Source of the DNA: Acidovorax sp. NB1
GTDB taxonomy: Bacteria > Pseudomonadota > Gammaproteobacteria > Burkholderiales > Burkholderiaceae_C
Length of the DNA: 64,000 bases
Direction: 5' to 3'
Assembly (NCBI RefSeq): GCF_005405905.1
Contig: NZ_BJHU01000021.1
Coordinates: 434,001 to 498,000, forward strand
Part shown: piece after piece, positions 62,850 through 64,000 of the stretch
How the letters are laid out: the number at the start of each line of letters is the position of its first letter
How positions within the stretch are numbered: the first letter of the stretch is position 1
Notes under the pieces: model-generated
The model's database searches: none
What the model was told of the DNA's origin: nothing
What the model saw: the letters and a program-made list of their open reading frames with translations, nothing else
Translations under genes and position numbers: made by a program

Positions 62850-63626
62850 TCAAACCGCGCTGAAATCTGGCTTTCTCTTTTCCATAAACGCCGAGAACGC
62901 TTCCCGTGCCGCAGGCTCGCGCAGCATCCGCCCAAAGCTCTCGCCCTCTTCCGCCATCACCTCCAACACCTTCGCCGTCTGCCCACCCTTCATCAACCGC
63001 TTAGTTTCGATGAGCGACGACAAGGGCTTGGCCGCCAGCTTCTTCGCCTGCGCCTGCGCCACGCCATTGCATTCGGTCGGCGGCACCACGCGATTCACCA
63101 GGCCCACCTCCAACGCTGCCTCAGCCATGAAAGGCTCGCCCAGCAGCAGCGCCTCGGCGGCGCGGTGATAGCCCAGCATCTGCGGCACGAGCAGGCTCGA
63201 CGCCGCCTCGGGGCACAAACCCAGATTCACGAAAGGCATCGAAAACGCCGCGTTGTCGCCCGCATAGACCAGGTCGCAATGGAACAGCATCGTGGTGCCG
63301 ATGCCCACGGCCGGGCCGCACACCGACGCGATCACGGGCTTGGGAAAGGTAGCGATGCCGCGCAGAAAGCGGAACACCGGCGAGTCCTGCGTGGCGGGCG
63401 GCTGCTGCAAAAAGTCGCCAATGTCGTTGCCCGCGCTGAAGATGGCGATGTCGCCCTGGAACACCACCACGCGCACACCAGCATCGGCCTTGGCGGCGTC
63501 CAGCGCGTCGGCCATGGCGGCATACATGTCGCGCGTGATCGAGTTCTTCTTGTCCACGCGGTTGAAGGTTACGGTGGTCACGCCCGCTTCGGAATGGACG
63601 AGGATGTCTTGGGTGGCTTCGGTCAT
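62850..63626 (-). CDS. Enoyl-CoA hydratase/isomerase family protein
   Basis: A crotonase-fold enzyme of 258 residues. Oxyanion-hole segments are FQGDIAIFSAGNDIGDF (about residues 52-68) and VCGPAVGIGTTMLFHCDL. The catalytic loop FVNLGLCPEAASSLLVP has a Glu at the hydratase/isomerase position, so an isomerase role is also possible. The ATG at 63626 starts MTEATQDILVHSE; the 21 codons upstream look non-coding. It is 75 bases after a thioesterase gene on the same strand. Confidence 0.87.
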   Translation of the reverse strand: MTEATQDILVHSEAGVTTVTFNRVDKKNSITRDMYAAMADALDAAKADAGVRVVVFQGDIAIFSAGNDIGDFLQQPPATQDSPVFRFLRGIATFPKPVIASVCGPAVGIGTTMLFHCDLVYAGDNAAFSMPFVNLGLCPEAASSLLVPQMLGYHRAAEALLLGEPFMAEAALEVGLVNRVVPPTECNGVAQAQAKKLAAKPLSSLIETKRLMKGGQTAKVLEVMAEEGESFGRMLREPAAREAFSAFMEKRKPDFSAV

Positions 63627-63701
63627 GGTGGTGAAGGTTCCGGGGTCTGATGGATGTGAACGAGAGGAATGGTGCACGGCGCAGGGCAACAGGCCGACTC
63701 C

Positions 63702-64000
63702 CTACTCCTTGTAGTAAACGATCTGGTGGCTGGTGGCGAGCATGGTGCCTGCTTCGTTCCACAGCTGCACGGTCTGGTCAAAAAAGCCATTGCGGAACTC
63801 CTGCCCGCGCGCCTGGCCGAGGAGATAGCCCGTGCCCGTGGCCTGCAGTTGTGCGGCGCTGGCATGAAAGTAGACCGTGATCGACACCGTGCCTGCCGGC
63901 ACGTGCCGCGCACGGCGCAGCCAGACGCGGGGAAAGAACACATCGGCCAGGGCCGCCAGCGCCACAAAGTCCAGCGGACGGGTTGGCGCATCGCGCATCC
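63702..64000 (-). CDS. Acyl-CoA thioesterase-like hotdog protein, truncated by the window edge
   Basis: The C-terminal ~99 residues of a thioesterase of the TesB-like (4HBT_3) type. The last hotdog strand region with GYLLGQARGQEFRNGFFDQ and LWNEAGTMLATSHQIVYY is characteristic. The catalytic Asp/Gln/Thr triad cannot be judged fully because the N-terminal half is outside the window. The Met at 63998 is probably internal. It is upstream of, and on the same strand as, the enoyl-CoA hydratase, so the two may be co-transcribed. Confidence 0.78.
   Translation of the reverse strand, partial: MRDAPTRPLDFVALAALADVFFPRVWLRRARHVPAGTVSITVYFHASAAQLQATGTGYLLGQARGQEFRNGFFDQTVQLWNEAGTMLATSHQIVYYKE

Noticed and set aside
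62313..63650. 445-residue frame across the repeat region and the enoyl-CoA hydratase
   Set aside because: The first half is repeat DNA and the second half is the antisense of the hydratase.

Overview
The window looks like chromosome of a GC-rich betaproteobacterium of the order Burkholderiales, most likely family Comamonadaceae and Acidovorax-like. This is inferred from the gene repertoire (Bug-type tricarboxylate receptors, a liv-type ABC transporter carrying its own CoA ligase, large acyl-CoA gene sets) and from a short dispersed repeat family containing AGCGCTT that is scattered between genes. No transposase, integrase, phage gene, rRNA or CRISPR array was seen.

Layout. 1-2.0 kb: a DUF898 membrane protein (cut by the window edge) and an M48 metallopeptidase. 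2.1-9.3 kb: the RNase P RNA gene and a complete RNA-repair locus. The sigma-54 activator RtcR is divergent from an operon encoding a slipin/SPFH protein, an unknown protein, the RNA ligase RtcB and the RNA cyclase RtcA. The long leader of that operon has a good -24/-12 promoter, two tandem tRNA-like modules whose anticodon arm is replaced by a GCAA tetraloop, and a run of small hairpins. It resembles the Ro/Y-RNA/rtcBA arrangement of other bacteria, but with a slipin in place of Ro. It is the most interesting part of the window.

9.4-23.5 kb: housekeeping genes (cysteine synthase, an FAD dehydrogenase, a queuosine-precursor transporter, an M20 amidohydrolase with a GlxA-type regulator, a chemotaxis receptor, HtpX, dihydroorotase) and a Bug receptor/M20 peptidase pair divergent from an RpiR-type regulator. 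23.5-32.1 kb: transport, with a glutamate/aspartate ABC system, a second binding protein with a LysR regulator, and a TRAP transporter. 32.2-38.2 kb: a nucleotide pyrophosphohydrolase, a hydroxyacid dehydrogenase, an Atm1-type ABC exporter, two thioesterases, a bactofilin and an enoyl-CoA hydratase.

38.3-50.1 kb (+ strand): livHMGF-type transporter genes with an acyl-CoA ligase and a binding protein, then acyl-CoA dehydrogenase, thiolase and a FadB/FadJ-type fusion. Together they suggest uptake, CoA activation and beta-oxidation of an organic acid. 50.1-51.2 kb holds two unrecognised genes of less GC-rich composition. 51.3-61.9 kb (- strand) is a tightly packed catabolic operon: TetR regulator, SDR, acyl-CoA carboxylase beta, a HEAT-like protein, acyl-CoA dehydrogenase, enoyl-CoA hydratase, carboxylase alpha, a second acyl-CoA dehydrogenase and a beta-keto-acid cleavage enzyme. 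It recalls the acyclic terpene (atu) and leucine/isovalerate (liu) pathways. A shared inverted repeat upstream of the TetR gene, livH and the 45.5-kb dehydrogenase suggests one regulon across both blocks. 61.9-62.85 kb is repeat-rich intergenic DNA, followed by another enoyl-CoA hydratase and a truncated thioesterase at the right edge.
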